Below are positions 63,116-64,000 of a stretch of 64,000 bases of DNA, one piece after another. The stretch lies in contig DATAFF010000158.1 in the NCBI GenBank assembly GCA_036257595.1, forward strand, positions 1-64,000, read 5' to 3'. The notes under the pieces are model-generated. The model was not told where the DNA came from, ran no database searches, and saw only the letters and a program-made list of their open reading frames with translations. Position 1 is the stretch's first letter; the number at the start of each line of letters is the position of its first letter. The translations under genes and the position numbers were made by a program. Source of the stretch: DATAFF01 sp036257595. Its GTDB lineage: Bacteria; Pseudomonadota; Alphaproteobacteria; Rhizobiales; Aestuariivirgaceae.

Positions 63116-64000
63116 ATGACGGGCGGGGCAGTGGAGTTCAGGGCGGCAATTGGCAAGACTGACGAGCGTGTCGCAACCCCGCCCGAGCTGTCGGGCCGGC
63201 AGGGCCACCCCGGCTTTGCCGCGACGATCGCCGTGCTGCTCGCGGCCGGCGTCTGGGGGATTGCCACTTTGGCGCCGCAGCATCTGGGTTTCCCGGCCCT
63301 CCTCGGCCTGGGGGCCGCCGCGCTGGTTGGGCTGATCTTTTCCCTCGGGATGATTGCCGGCTTTGTTCACATCGGCCGGCTGCCGCGGCGACGGATGTTC
63401 TTCGATGGCCTAGTCGATGCCGTCGCCGATCCTTGCGTCGTCACCGATTCGCGCGGCCGTGTCGTCTATACGAACGAGCCTTATCGCCAGCTGCTGGCGG
63501 CGGCGGGTCAGAGCCGGCTTATCGGCGTGGAGAACCTCTATGCCGGTTATCCTGACGTTGCCGACAAGGTCTATCGCCTGTCCCAGGCGGCGCGCGAAGG
63601 CAGGGCAGCGCATGAGGAGTTCCGCCTGTCGCCCGGATCGGCGGCTGCCCTGGCGCGGCAGGACAGGCCGGCCTGGATCCGCGCCCAGATCAGGCCCGTC
63701 AGTCTGCCCACCGGACTGCTCCACGTGCTGTGGCGCCTCATCGACCTGACGGATGACCGCGCCCGCCAGGAGGAGGCCTTTGGCCATCTCCAATATATCA
63801 TCAACTATCTCGACCATGCGCCGGCGGGGTTCTTCTCGACCGCTCCGGACGGTGAGATCGTCTATGTCAACGCCACTCTGGCGGGCTGGCTCGACGTCGA
63901 TCTCGACCGGACCACTGACGGCACCTTCACGCTCGACCAGCTCGTTACCGCCGAAGGTGCCCGGCGTATCGCCAGGATCGAGCCGGTGCCCGCCGGCGTC
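63116..64000 (+). CDS. cckA: CckA-like sensor histidine kinase (3' end outside the window)
   Basis: 295 codons are present and the frame is open at the right edge. Two membrane helices (about residues 34-54 and 62-88), then two PAS domains: VVTDSRGRVVYTNEPYRQLL near 125 and FFSTAPDGEIVYVNATLAGW near 240. Topology and the position next to the FliO-like gene and dksA fit CckA, the hybrid kinase that starts the CtrA phosphorelay. The kinase and receiver domains lie beyond the window, so the name is an inference. Confidence 0.8.
   Translation, partial: MTGGAVEFRAAIGKTDERVATPPELSGRQGHPGFAATIAVLLAAGVWGIATLAPQHLGFPALLGLGAAALVGLIFSLGMIAGFVHIGRLPRRRMFFDGLVDAVADPCVVTDSRGRVVYTNEPYRQLLAAAGQSRLIGVENLYAGYPDVADKVYRLSQAAREGRAAHEEFRLSPGSAAALARQDRPAWIRAQIRPVSLPTGLLHVLWRLIDLTDDRARQEEAFGHLQYIINYLDHAPAGFFSTAPDGEIVYVNATLAGWLDVDLDRTTDGTFTLDQLVTAEGARRIARIEPVPAGV

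Overview
The window is GC-rich chromosomal DNA of an alphaproteobacterium, most likely of the order Hyphomicrobiales (Rhizobiales). The grounds are gene content and order. There is an hda-ppk-ppx-rnd-aspS type neighbourhood, an NDUFA12-mlaD-methyltransferase-DUF2155 cluster, a class II (B12-dependent) ribonucleotide reductase, an alphaproteobacterial DksA with only one finger cysteine, and the start of a CckA-like kinase next to a FliO-like protein. I see no rRNA, tRNA, phage, transposase or CRISPR. Assignment to a genus is not possible from the sequence.

Layout. 1-9.2 kb: the 3' part of a Gln-rich repeat protein with an OmpA domain, an ABC-F ATPase, nhaA, a DUF1194 protein, purN (without purM beside it), a DUF2066 protein and a CDP-alcohol phosphatidyltransferase. 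9.2-19.2 kb: hda, ppk, ppx, rnd, aspS, maeB. 19.4-24.6 kb: a small unknown gene with a good promoter, a GH5-like hydrolase, speD-speE, an L,D-transpeptidase and a 39-residue Lys/Ala-rich basic protein. 24.6-31 kb: nrdJ with a tandem pair of NrdR-type boxes, then the NDUFA12-mlaD-methyltransferase-DUF2155 run. 31-32.7 kb: opgG, bracketed by two related inverted repeats. 32.7-53.9 kb: a minus-strand block of htrA and nine alpha-glucan/trehalose genes in the order of transcription otsA, glgE, treS-mak (fused), glgB, glgX, treZ, malQ, treY, glgP, nearly all overlapping by 4 nt or separated by 29 nt or less. 53.9-61.5 kb: a UdgX-like protein, an EamA transporter, an M48 peptidase, ycjF, ycjX, sixA, metA and a P-loop ATPase, all on the minus strand. 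62-64 kb: dksA, a FliO-like gene and the 5' part of cckA.

How it fits together. The 20-kb sugar block encodes what looks like a closed cycle. Trehalose is isomerised to maltose and phosphorylated (TreS-Mak), polymerised (GlgE) and branched (GlgB). The glucan can then be debranched and degraded (GlgX, GlgP, MalQ) or turned back into free trehalose (TreY, TreZ). OtsA feeds in trehalose-6-phosphate, but no OtsB, GlgC or GlgA lies in the window.

The most unusual non-coding signal is a family of seven inverted repeats built of tandem heptamers: TAGGCAG-type at five sites and TAGCGAA/G-type at two. Every copy sits at a gene 3' end and every copy is oriented so that TAG stop triplets face the incoming gene. 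In three cases the repeat itself supplies the stop codon of a + strand gene, and in one of these it also supplies the stop of the convergent gene. All seven lie in the first 33 kb. The remaining 31 kb, mostly one tightly packed minus-strand block, has none.
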